Below are positions 34,929 through 43,673 of a stretch of 64,000 nt of DNA, in pieces (the stretch's first letter is position 1; the number at the start of each line of letters is the position of its first letter). The notes under the pieces were generated by a model. It was not told where the DNA came from. It did not search any database and worked only from the letters and a program-made list of their open reading frames with translations. Where the stretch lies: the NCBI RefSeq assembly GCF_000379025.1, contig NZ_KB900617.1, positions 586,316 through 650,315 of the forward strand, read 5' to 3'. A program made the position numbers and the translations under genes. Origin of the DNA: Orenia marismortui DSM 5156 (lineage in GTDB: Bacteria > Bacillota > Halanaerobiia > Halobacteroidales > Halobacteroidaceae).

Positions 34929-36191
34929 ATGAATATTATTAAAATAGAATTTACAAAGAAAAGAATATCTGAAGATTTAAAATTTAGATTATTACTTATT
35001 TATCCTATATCCTTAATACTTATAGCTTTTATTCTTGATAATCCTCAAAATATTACTCAAGGTTTAAAAAATATTATATTGTCAAGTGATCTTCTAATTA
35101 CAGATTATCTAGGAATCGGTGGTCTAAGTGCTACTCTTCTTAATTCAGGCATATTAGGTTTAACCTCTCTATTACTACTAAAGTCCAAAAAAGTACGATT
35201 AACAGGAATAAGTATAGCAGCTATATTTACTGTTATGGGCTTCTCCATGTTTGGAAAGAACCTCTTAAATGTAATACCTATAATTCTAGGAGTAAAGCTC
35301 TACTCAATCTATCAAAAAGAACCCTTGCGAAAATTTTTAATTATAGCTTTATTCAGTACTGCTTTAGCGCCTTTAGTTAGCCAAACTATCTTTATTTTAG
35401 GTTTTACAGTTAAGGGGCTGTTCTTAGCAACTTTTATTGGAGTGGTTACTGGATTTATAACCCCACCTCTTGCCTCACATTTATTAAGTAGTCATCAAGG
35501 CTTTAATCTATATAATTTAGGATTTACAGCAGGGTTAATAGGAACTTTATTAATGTCACTTTTTAGATCTTATGGAATAGAATATAATCAAAATTTAATC
35601 TGGACAACTAAATATACTGGGGTACTTGGAATTATTTTAACCTTTCATTTCTTATCACTAATTTTAGTTGGATATTTACTAAATAATCAATCTTTTAGAC
35701 GATTGAAAAAATTATGGAAACGATCAGGAAGAATAGTAACAGATTTTGTAACCCTTGATACCTTTCCAGTAACTATAATTAATATGGGATTAATGGGTTT
35801 ATTCTACACATTACTATTATTTCTAATTGGTAGCCCTTTAAATGGCCCTACAGTCGGTGGATTATTTACTATTGTGGGTTTCTCAGCTTTTGGTAAACAT
35901 CCCTTTAATACATTTCCTATTATTGTTGGAGTCTTGATTGGAAGTGTAACAAAAATTTGGGGGATTAATAATCCCGGGCTTATATTAGCATTACTATTTT
36001 CTACAACCTTAGCACCTATTAGTGGTGTGTTTGGAAGATTAAGTGGAGTCATTGCAGGATTTTTGCACCTCTCAGTAGTAATGAATATAGGATATCTCCA
36101 TGGAGGATTAAACCTTTATAACAATGGGTTTGCTGGAGGGTTAGTAGCTATAATCTTATTTCCAATACTAGATTCAATAAAAAAGGAGTGA
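34929..36191 (+). CDS. DUF1576 family multi-pass membrane protein
   Basis: A 420-residue integral membrane protein with about ten or more hydrophobic segments. It is internally duplicated. The block around TVMGFSMFGKNLLNVIPIILGV in the first half recurs as TIVGFSAFGKHPFNTFPIIVGV in the second, and both halves contain a LYNLGFTAGL/LYNNGFAGGL motif. This is the pattern of DUF1576, whose function is unknown; a transporter is a reasonable guess. The Shine-Dalgarno AAGGGAG directly abuts the ATG. Its 3' neighbour starts seven bases after the stop. Confidence 0.85.
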   Translation: MNIIKIEFTKKRISEDLKFRLLLIYPISLILIAFILDNPQNITQGLKNIILSSDLLITDYLGIGGLSATLLNSGILGLTSLLLLKSKKVRLTGISIAAIFTVMGFSMFGKNLLNVIPIILGVKLYSIYQKEPLRKFLIIALFSTALAPLVSQTIFILGFTVKGLFLATFIGVVTGFITPPLASHLLSSHQGFNLYNLGFTAGLIGTLLMSLFRSYGIEYNQNLIWTTKYTGVLGIILTFHFLSLILVGYLLNNQSFRRLKKLWKRSGRIVTDFVTLDTFPVTIINMGLMGLFYTLLLFLIGSPLNGPTVGGLFTIVGFSAFGKHPFNTFPIIVGVLIGSVTKIWGINNPGLILALLFSTTLAPISGVFGRLSGVIAGFLHLSVVMNIGYLHGGLNLYNNGFAGGLVAIILFPILDSIKKE

Positions 36192-36198
36192 ATATTTT

Positions 36199-36549
36199 AT
36201 GAAACATGAGAAAATGAAGATAATTAAGATTCTTGATGAAATCTTATCCTTCTCTTTTAATAATAAAGCTAATGACATTGATATCAATATCAAAATAAAA
36301 GATCAACAAACTATAATTACCTTCAAGGATAACTCCAAAAATCTCAATCAAAATAAACTTGAGGAGATAGAAGAGATGCTAAATATAGATAAACAGCCTG
36401 AGATAGAAGAATATTATTGGGAATTAATTGGACAGAATGATTATTGTGATGAATTATCAGTAGTGGGATTGATGATAGATAAAGCCACAATTAACTATCA
36501 ACCTAATGAAGGAATTGAAATAACTTTATATAGAAAAAATAGGATATAA
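36199..36549 (+). CDS. Small soluble protein, possibly a degenerate GHKL-ATPase-like fold
   Basis: A 116-residue protein that I do not firmly recognise. The order of elements (helix LDEILSFSFNNKA, strand pair with ITFKDNSKN, a Glu-rich helix, then SVVGLMIDKATINYQPNEGIEITLYRK) recalls a minimal histidine-kinase-type ATP-binding fold. FKDNSKN would stand for the DNG box and GLMIDKA for the second glycine box, but the glycines are largely missing. It is seven bases from the DUF1576 gene and surely co-transcribed, so it may be its cytoplasmic partner. Confidence 0.55.
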   Translation: MKHEKMKIIKILDEILSFSFNNKANDIDINIKIKDQQTIITFKDNSKNLNQNKLEEIEEMLNIDKQPEIEEYYWELIGQNDYCDELSVVGLMIDKATINYQPNEGIEITLYRKNRI

Positions 36550-36712
36550 AAACCAACTATTACTAGCGATGATGAAACTCTTTAACTACTGGATATTAGC
36601 GCTTATTATAATAACAAATAAATAGAGGATAATAGTTGACTCTAGCACTTTATATTGAAATTAAATTTTTATATTAGTGTACAATTAAATAAGTATAAAC
36701 ATCCCCCTAATA

Positions 36713-36739
36713 TAAACTTTTAATATTTATCTTAGGGGG
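36713..36739. terminator. Hairpin between convergent DUF1576 operon and sleB
   Basis: CCCCCTAA and TTAGGGGG pair around an AT-rich loop that can extend the stem. The flanks are only moderately T-rich. Its position between two convergent stop codons suggests a shared terminator. Confidence 0.55.
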
Positions 36740-36758
36740 AATTATTAATTTCTTTTAA

Positions 36759-37445
36759 TTATGATGCAAAATAATGGCGTCCAATACGAGTAATTATTGG
36801 ACGTGTATAAATCCAATGAGAAGTTACTTTAGCTGGATTATAATAAAAGACTGCTCCTCGACTAGGATCCCATCCCTTTAATGCAGCCTCTATTGCTTTA
36901 AGCACTTTAGGATCTGGCTCTAACCAAAATTGACCATCATGAACTGCTGTAAATGCCCACGGTTGAAAAATAACTCCTTTAATTGTATTTGGAAAGCGAT
37001 CATCCAACACTCTATTTATCAATACTGATGCAACAGCTACTTGCCCTGCAAAGTTCTCTCCTCTTGCCTCAGAATAAACTGTTCTTAACAACAAATTCAT
37101 TTCCTCTTTACTTACATTTAATCTATAATTTGAATTGTTAGTATTTGACATATACTTCTTTTTCAATTTATTAATAGTTTGATTTCCTGCAAAGCCATCA
37201 ATTCTTAAACTATATTTCTTTTGAAATTCAATTACAGCCTTTTCAGTTATTGGACCATAATACCCAGTAGAGTTAGCATTGAAGTATCCTTTATCAGCTA
37301 AGACATCTTGTAATAATTCAACATCTTTTCCTCGACTACCAAAGAATAAAGTTCTACTACCTAAAGCAGCAGCTTCACCAACTGAAGTTAACAAGATCAT
37401 TACAGCCATAATAATAACAAAATTAATTGTAAATTTCTTTTTCAT
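36759..37445 (-). CDS. sleB: Spore cortex-lytic enzyme SleB (PG-binding + cell wall hydrolase)
   Basis: A 228-residue exported lytic transglycosylase that degrades spore cortex during germination. The signal peptide (about 1-26) is followed by a PG_binding_1 domain (about 30-92: RGKDVELLQDVLADKGYF, ITEKAVIEFQKKY) and a Hydrolase_2 domain (about 105-228) with the catalytic Glu in TVYSEARGE and INRVLDDRFPNTIKGVIFQPWAFTAV. The start MKKKFTINF has GGAGGTG upstream. It is divergent from a shorter paralogue on the other strand. A partner such as YpeB is not seen here. Confidence 0.9.
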   Translation of the reverse strand: MKKKFTINFVIIMAVMILLTSVGEAAALGSRTLFFGSRGKDVELLQDVLADKGYFNANSTGYYGPITEKAVIEFQKKYSLRIDGFAGNQTINKLKKKYMSNTNNSNYRLNVSKEEMNLLLRTVYSEARGENFAGQVAVASVLINRVLDDRFPNTIKGVIFQPWAFTAVHDGQFWLEPDPKVLKAIEAALKGWDPSRGAVFYYNPAKVTSHWIYTRPIITRIGRHYFAS

Positions 37446-37479
37446 TTTTTTCACCTCCAAAGTTTGATTAGCGAATCTA

Positions 37480-37508
37480 ATTATATAGAGATAAAAGTAA
37501 GGATTCAA
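37480..37508 (-). promoter_or_regulatory. sleB promoter (TTGAAT-17-TATAAT)
   Basis: TTGAAT (37503-37508) and TATAAT (37480-37485) on the minus strand with a 17-bp spacer. This looks like sigma-A rather than the forespore sigma-G consensus expected for sleB. Confidence 0.55.
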
Positions 37509-37707
37509 AGGTATTTATTGTAAATTAATTGGGAATAAAATAAATTTATTACATAACTTTGATATAGTTGTTGTATATGTTTATTAAATAAGATAATAAT
37601 AATATATAAATAATTTTATTTTTCACTATTTCATCGTTAGATTAAATACAGTCTACTTTTCAAATAAAAGAACAAGAAGCTTCTTAGCAATAAAAATATT
37701 ATTGTAC

Positions 37708-37737
37708 TTGATATAAAAACGATAATAATCGTATAAA
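37708..37737 (+). promoter_or_regulatory. Promoter with a dyad, second SleB-type gene (TTGATA-18-TATAAA)
   Basis: TTGATA (37708-37713) and TATAAA (37732-37737) with an 18-bp spacer. ACGAT-aata-ATCGT inside the spacer is a perfect short inverted repeat and a candidate operator. Confidence 0.5.
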
Positions 37738-37785
37738 CTATATATTAATATCAACTTTGAAATTTCACAAAAGAAAGGGGATAAA

Positions 37786-38256
37786 ATGAAGAGAAAAATA
37801 CTAGTTCTAATATCAGTATTACTTATTGGAATGTTCATTAGTTATAGCTACTATAATCTAACTATAGCACAAGCACAAACACCATCATGGTTTTGGAGTT
37901 TATCACCAACTACCAGATTAATGATTAGAACTGTTCATGCTGAATCCAAAGGAGAACCATATTTGGCTAAGGTTGCAGTAGCAGCAGTAATGATGAATCG
38001 TGTAAGAGATAAAAGGTTTCCTAACACAATTGCAGGCGTAATCTATCAGCCTTGGGCCTTTACACCAGTAGCTCACGGTCTTATCTGGCATCAAAGACCT
38101 AGTGAAGATTCAATCAAAGCAACTCTTGCAGCTATGAGGGGTTGGGATCCTACATATGGATGTGTTTATTTCTATAATCCAGCCACCTCTACATCTAGAT
38201 GGATCTATTCCAGAAGAACTGTTCGTAAAATTGGAAAACATATCTTTGCTAAATAA
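37786..38256 (+). CDS. SleB-type cell wall hydrolase without PG-binding domain
   Basis: A 156-residue exported hydrolase: signal peptide (about 1-30, ending near AQAQ) directly followed by the Hydrolase_2 domain, with catalytic Glu in TVHAESKGE, MNRVRDKRFPNTIAGVIYQPWAF and the C-terminal SRWIYSRRTVRKIGKH. It is clearly a paralogue of the neighbouring sleB but lacks the N-terminal PG-binding domain, like CwlJ in domain make-up while closer to SleB in sequence. CwlJ has no signal peptide, so I do not use that name. The two genes are transcribed divergently from a 340-bp gap. Confidence 0.85.
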   Translation: MKRKILVLISVLLIGMFISYSYYNLTIAQAQTPSWFWSLSPTTRLMIRTVHAESKGEPYLAKVAVAAVMMNRVRDKRFPNTIAGVIYQPWAFTPVAHGLIWHQRPSEDSIKATLAAMRGWDPTYGCVYFYNPATSTSRWIYSRRTVRKIGKHIFAK

Positions 38257-38258
38257 AG

Positions 38259-38293
38259 TAAAAGCCCCTATTAGGATTTTAATAGGGGTTTTT
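38259..38293 (+). terminator. Terminator of the second SleB-type gene
   Basis: AAAAGCCCCTATT pairs with AATAGGGG around an 8-base loop, followed by T5, directly after the stop codon. Confidence 0.9.
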
Positions 38294-38431
38294 ATATTTG
38301 AATACTTTTTTATTATCTAATAACTAAATTGACTGTTTTAAATTTAACGATAAGAATGCAGTTACCAGATAGCAATGAAGTACTACAAGTCTTAGCAAAA
38401 GGTTAAAATTTAATCACAGATTAAAAATAAC

Positions 38432-38460
38432 AGTCCCAGGTTATTGAATAACCTGGGACT
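38432..38460 (-). terminator. Terminator-like hairpin after the 500-residue protein gene
   Basis: AGTCCCAGGTTATT and its perfect complement flank a single base. On the minus strand TGTTATTTTTAA follows. It lies about 110 bp past the stop codon. Confidence 0.65.
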
Positions 38461-38568
38461 TATAAGTTAGCTGTCGGCTCTTAATTAATATTAACAATTA
38501 ATCTGTATTACTTAAAATTTGTAAAATTTTCACCTTAATCTTAGTGAAAATATTCCTTCATTATACAA

Positions 38569-40071
38569 CTATGGCCTCTTCTTTTTGCTAAATAAAATAG
38601 CACGACCCCAGATAATATCAAAATGAGCTGGAGCAACTTTTGTTTCCTGGTTGACATAAACCCTAATGATTATGAAAGCATCTTCATTGTTGTCAACTCC
38701 ATATGCTGATCCTTGAGGGTTACCTGTACTATAAGGTATAATAACTTCATTGTCTTCTTTACACTTTCTTGCCATTTTTATTACATAATATTCATTATCA
38801 TTTGTATAACATTTAGGAAAATATTCATCGGCGGGATACTGCTGTCCATTGGTAACGATGGCTGCCCCAACGCCATTCCAAAGCTCTGCACCATAAAAAC
38901 TAGCGTTGAAATAGGTTGCAAATCCAGTTTGTATGTGGTTGATACCATATATTATTACAAAATCATCATCGGATGCCAACTGAAAATCTTCCGTTTTAAG
39001 ATAAACTGCATCTCTGTTATCTATCCACACGTTAACATCCTGTAATATCCCCTCATAGTTATCAGATATCGCTAGATTTAAATCCAAATCCACAATATCA
39101 TATTCTGGATTATCGTATTTGCAAATAATTTGATTTCTCAGATAATCTAGCGTATCCCTTGCATTAGGAACAACCTGGAATTCAGTAGTACCTGTTTCTC
39201 TTTTTTTAAGTGCTGGAATAGGCCAAGGTTCTGTTATAGGATAAGGTTTTTTAGGGGTTATGCGTAACACCGTAAAATATCTTTCAAGATTATAAATATA
39301 ATCCCAGCCAATATCAGGATTTTCAAACTTTGCTGCCCGCATGGTAAATAAAAAGGTATCTTTCCCCCTTTCCAAGCCCATATTCACAAGATTTTGAGGA
39401 ATATTATCATTATTCATAATACCAGGGTCAAATCCTGCTTTAACAAGAGCATCACGCATTTGCTTATTTATACCTCTATCGGCAGTAGTAATAATAATTG
39501 TGGAACCATTAAAAGGATTTCCTGGTCTTCCATAAGGGGTACTATCAGTCCAAATGTTACTTTTACTTATTTGATCACCCATACTGGCACCGATAAAGTG
39601 GTAAAAACCCGTATTCTCATCCCCTGCTGTAATAGTATCACTATAATCTTTATCCGGTTTATTTTCAATAAAGCCTAGATAACTTCTAAAACTAAAGTAA
39701 ACTGCTGGAGGAGGTGTCTTTCCAATTAATACAATTGCTTCATCAGGACGGAGTTTATAGTTAAACCCTGGTGCTACATATTCAATATTGGCTGGGTAGT
39801 TATCAGGATCTCCAGGTTCATAGCATTTTGGAGGTCTTTGTCCAGGTGATGGTTCTTGTTTAGGTGCTGGTGGAAGGAGATAGGTCGCATAGGGTACACC
39901 GACATTATTACCGAAGGCTGTATCAACTTTACATTCACTTGCTAGCTTTAATATATCTATATATCTTAATTTGCCTTTCTGAACAATAAAGCCTCCTTCT
40001 TCTAGTCTTGAGATAAACCCCCTTATACTTCCGCAACTATTAGAAGCTCTTCTAAATAAATTATTCTGCAT
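38569..40071 (-). CDS. Unrecognised 500-residue protein
   Basis: I do not recognise this protein. It starts ATG with GGAGGTGA upstream and has no signal peptide or membrane segment. Residues about 1-65 (RRASNSCGSIRGFISRL) form a distinct N-terminal block. A Pro-rich linker follows (PPAPKQEPSPGQRPPKCYEPGD). A long folded part then carries VLIGKTPPPAVYFSFRSYLG, FYHFIGASMGDQI, IIITTADRGINKQMRDALV, and a C-terminal third with FATYFNASFYGAELWNGVGAA and IIWGRAILFSKKK. No catalytic motif is obvious. Its base composition looks somewhat richer in G+C than its neighbours by eye, and it is monocistronic, so acquisition by transfer is possible. Confidence 0.7.
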   Translation of the reverse strand: MQNNLFRRASNSCGSIRGFISRLEEGGFIVQKGKLRYIDILKLASECKVDTAFGNNVGVPYATYLLPPAPKQEPSPGQRPPKCYEPGDPDNYPANIEYVAPGFNYKLRPDEAIVLIGKTPPPAVYFSFRSYLGFIENKPDKDYSDTITAGDENTGFYHFIGASMGDQISKSNIWTDSTPYGRPGNPFNGSTIIITTADRGINKQMRDALVKAGFDPGIMNNDNIPQNLVNMGLERGKDTFLFTMRAAKFENPDIGWDYIYNLERYFTVLRITPKKPYPITEPWPIPALKKRETGTTEFQVVPNARDTLDYLRNQIICKYDNPEYDIVDLDLNLAISDNYEGILQDVNVWIDNRDAVYLKTEDFQLASDDDFVIIYGINHIQTGFATYFNASFYGAELWNGVGAAIVTNGQQYPADEYFPKCYTNDNEYYVIKMARKCKEDNEVIIPYSTGNPQGSAYGVDNNEDAFIIIRVYVNQETKVAPAHFDIIWGRAILFSKKKRP

Positions 40072-40166
40072 CAATTCACCTCCTTAAATATTGTCTATGA
40101 TATTAATATATGAAAACAACTTTATTTTTGTGTAGCATAATCAACTTTAGAATAAAACCAAGATAA

Positions 40167-40227
40167 GAGTAATGAGTAAGTAGCAACTAACAGACTTATT
40201 TGCTACTTACTCATTACCTCACTCTTT
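40167..40227. repeat. Dispersed inverted-repeat element with 7-bp periodic arms (variant)
   Basis: AGAGTAATGAGTAAGTAGCA is followed after about 18 bases by TGCTACTTACTCATTAC and CTCACTCT. The arms again step in sevens (AGAGTAA, TGAGTAA, GTAGCAA / TACTTAC, TCATTAC, CTCACTC). It lies between the 500-residue protein gene and the peroxiredoxin. Confidence 0.65.
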
Positions 40228-40311
40228 AATTATTACTAAAAATAGATAAGCTCAAAAAATTAATCTATAATTTATAAATTTTATTATTAATCCGTGAAAA
40301 AATATATATTC

Positions 40312-40341
40312 TTGACAAAAAAACTCCTTCAAAGCTAGTAT
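40312..40341 (+). promoter_or_regulatory. Orphan promoter-like sequence facing the peroxiredoxin 3' end
   Basis: TTGACA (40312-40317) and TAGTAT (40336-40341) with an 18-bp spacer on the plus strand. No plus-strand gene follows; a transcript would run into the convergent peroxiredoxin terminator. Confidence 0.4.
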
Positions 40342-40375
40342 TATAAAAAGTTGAATCTTAAATAAATTTCAAAAA

Positions 40376-40403
40376 TAAAAAAGATACACCTTTATGGTGT
40401 ACC
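40376..40403 (-). terminator. Peroxiredoxin terminator
   Basis: On the minus strand GGTACACC pairs with GGTGTATC around ATAAA, followed by T6. Confidence 0.85.
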
Positions 40404-40422
40404 TTAAAATAAATCTATTCGA

Positions 40423-41121
40423 TTACCTTCTTTTTTCCGGTAAATCCCGATAACAAAAGTACCAATCTTTACAATTATAACCTTGTTTCAACCTATCTTC
40501 AGCCTCTTTTACTGTTTTAGGTGGTGGCACAATTACTGGATCACCAGGACACCAATTGGCTGGTGTAGCTACATTATATTTATCAGCTGTCTGCAAAGCC
40601 TCAATTAACCTTAATAATTCATTAGTATTTCTACCTACCTGTGGTGGATAGTAGACTATAGCCCTAATTATCTGCTCAGGATCAATAATAAATACCGCTC
40701 TAACAGTACTAGTTTCACTTACTCCTGGCTGAATCATACCATACTTATTAGCTACCTTAAAACCTAGATCATCAATTATTGGAAAAGGTATCTTTACTCC
40801 AAATAATTCTTCTATATTTCTAACCCAAGCAATATGAGAGTAAACACTATCAATACTCAAACCAATTAATGATGTGTTAAGAGCTCTAAAACGATCATAA
40901 TTTTCTGCAAAAGAAACAAACTCTGTAGTGCAGACTGGTGTGAAATCAGAAGGATGAGAAAATAACATAACCCATCTTCCACGATAATCTGATAAAGATA
41001 TCTCTCCTTGTGTAGTAATAGCAGTAAAATCAGGAGCAGGCTCATTAATTCTAGGAATATCGCCTGTTTCTTGAACTGAATCTTTAGAGAAAGTACGACT
41101 CCCTTTTAAAATAGAAGACAC
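40423..41121 (-). CDS. Peroxiredoxin, archaeal-type Prx6 (1-Cys group with extra C-terminal cysteines)
   Basis: A 232-residue thiol peroxidase reducing hydrogen peroxide and alkyl hydroperoxides. The peroxidatic Cys is in HPSDFTPVCTTE. The long C-terminal arm (NWCPGDPVIVPPP, NCKDWYFCYRDLPEKRR) with further cysteines matches the Prx6 type frequent in archaea and thermophilic or anaerobic bacteria. The start is GTG with AAGGAG nine bases upstream; the TTG that abuts the ribosome-binding site is rejected. A long inverted repeat lies immediately upstream. Confidence 0.93.
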   Translation of the reverse strand: MSSILKGSRTFSKDSVQETGDIPRINEPAPDFTAITTQGEISLSDYRGRWVMLFSHPSDFTPVCTTEFVSFAENYDRFRALNTSLIGLSIDSVYSHIAWVRNIEELFGVKIPFPIIDDLGFKVANKYGMIQPGVSETSTVRAVFIIDPEQIIRAIVYYPPQVGRNTNELLRLIEALQTADKYNVATPANWCPGDPVIVPPPKTVKEAEDRLKQGYNCKDWYFCYRDLPEKRR

Positions 41122-41138
41122 ATTATTCAACTCCTTAT

Positions 41139-41201
41139 AGATAACATTTATTAAAACTTATTCATTATTGTAATCAATTATTTTAGAAATAAATGTTATC
41201 T
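41139..41201 (-). promoter_or_regulatory. 14-bp perfect inverted repeat around a 35-bp core, upstream of the peroxiredoxin
   Basis: AGATAACATTTATT (41139-41152) and its exact complement (41188-41201) flank 35 AT-rich bases that contain a possible TTGATT-17-TTAATA promoter. The inner arm ends a few bases from the AAGGAG ribosome-binding site. It is either a pair of operator sites or a leader hairpin next to the ribosome-binding site. Confidence 0.6.
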
Positions 41202-41313
41202 AACCTTACTACTTTAAAACAAGAAGAAGAGGATAGGGGATTAGGTGTTTTTTATATTAATAAACAAGTATTAAAAGTTATCCATAAGCTCTAAAAATGT
41301 ATAAGTTCATTAA

Positions 41314-41347
41314 ATAAAAAAGAGGCAGATTAAAATCTGCCCCTTTT
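41314..41347 (-). terminator. lepB terminator
   Basis: On the minus strand GGGGCAGATTTT pairs with AATCTGCCTC, followed by TTTTTTATTTAA, directly after the stop codon. Confidence 0.85.
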
Positions 41348-41360
41348 ACTGAAAAATTTA

Positions 41361-41966
41361 TTAAGTCAAATCTGGATATCTTGCATGATCTAGCACTCTT
41401 ATTCTAGTCAAAGGCCAATAAACCCAAAAAGCTTTACCACTAATATCTTCATAAGGAATGTAACCTACTATATCTAATCTTCTACTATCTAAACTATTAT
41501 TACGATTATCTCCCATGGCAAAGACATGTTCTTTAGGAACATAAAATGGTCCTGCCGTACTATGAATCTCATCACCCATCATATCTCCATTAGTATCAAT
41601 AGAATAAAGATTCTCTCTAATATAAGATTCATTAATATAATTCTCTTCAACCATCTTATCATTTATAAATAAAGTACCATCTTTAATTTCTATCTTATCA
41701 CCAGCTAATCCAATAACCCTTTTAATATATTTCCGTTTAGGATCACCTTTTGGTGTTAAGACAATTATATCCCCACGCTTAGGTGAGTGAAAATTATATA
41801 TAAACTTATTTACAAATAACCTTTCTCCATCATGTAATGTAGGATCCATAGAATGGCCTTGAACTACAAAAGACTGAACAACAAAAGTAATTATAAAGAA
41901 TGCTAAAACTCCTGCTATCAATACAGATTCAAGTAATTCTTTGATTTCATCTTTAATAGCTAACAT
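41361..41966 (-). CDS. lepB: Signal peptidase I
   Basis: A 201-residue membrane-bound serine protease that removes signal peptides from Sec-exported proteins. A single N-terminal membrane segment (about 14-34) is followed by box B QGHSMDPTL with catalytic Ser39, box D KRKYIKRVIG with the general base Lys82, and box E GDNRNNSLDSRR. Length is typical of Gram-positive SipS-like enzymes. It follows yajC by 15 bp, consistent with an export-related operon. Confidence 0.95.
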   Translation of the reverse strand: MLAIKDEIKELLESVLIAGVLAFFIITFVVQSFVVQGHSMDPTLHDGERLFVNKFIYNFHSPKRGDIIVLTPKGDPKRKYIKRVIGLAGDKIEIKDGTLFINDKMVEENYINESYIRENLYSIDTNGDMMGDEIHSTAGPFYVPKEHVFAMGDNRNNSLDSRRLDIVGYIPYEDISGKAFWVYWPLTRIRVLDHARYPDLT

Positions 41967-41981
41967 AATGCTCCTCCAATC

Positions 41982-42269
41982 TTATTTGTCTGTAGCTGTA
42001 ACTTCATCTTCATCCATCTCTACTCTACCTACAGCCAGCCTAGTAATCTTCACTTCTAATTCAGGAGCAATTTCTAAACTTAATTCATCATCTGCTATAT
42101 TAGTAATAGTACCTTTAATTCCACCTATAGTAACTATCTTTGTTCCTTCCTCTAAACTATCTAACATACTTTGACGTTCCTGTTGTCTTTTCTTCTGTGG
42201 CTTAATGATTAATAACCAAAAAATTAATATCATTACCACAAAAGGCAATAAACTTCCTAAAACTTGCAT
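41982..42269 (-). CDS. yajC: Preprotein translocase accessory subunit YajC
   Basis: A 95-residue protein with one N-terminal membrane helix (about 5-22), the signature FWLLIIKPQKKRQQERQ and a small beta domain with VTIGGIKGTI. YajC associates with SecDF. Its place after tgt and before lepB follows the common queA-tgt-yajC order. Confidence 0.93.
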   Translation of the reverse strand: MQVLGSLLPFVVMILIFWLLIIKPQKKRQQERQSMLDSLEEGTKIVTIGGIKGTITNIADDELSLEIAPELEVKITRLAVGRVEMDEDEVTATDK

Positions 42270-42445
42270 CCTAATTCCTCCTTATAATTTTAGAGAGCTT
42301 TTGAAACAAATTAAAATTATCCCTCACATTTTTTACACTACCTGTTTATATTCTCGATTTAACTGCTAAATCCTCTATTAAACTTTTTTTGACTTTAATT
42401 TCTTTTTTATCAATTATTTAAAAATTAATTGCTATGAATTTTTTA

Positions 42446-43668
<1,223 letters not shown>

Positions 43669-43673
<5 letters not shown>

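Noticed and set aside
37786-38256. Naming the short SleB-type protein CwlJ
   Set aside because: It has a signal peptide and is closer in sequence to the neighbouring SleB; CwlJ lacks a signal peptide.
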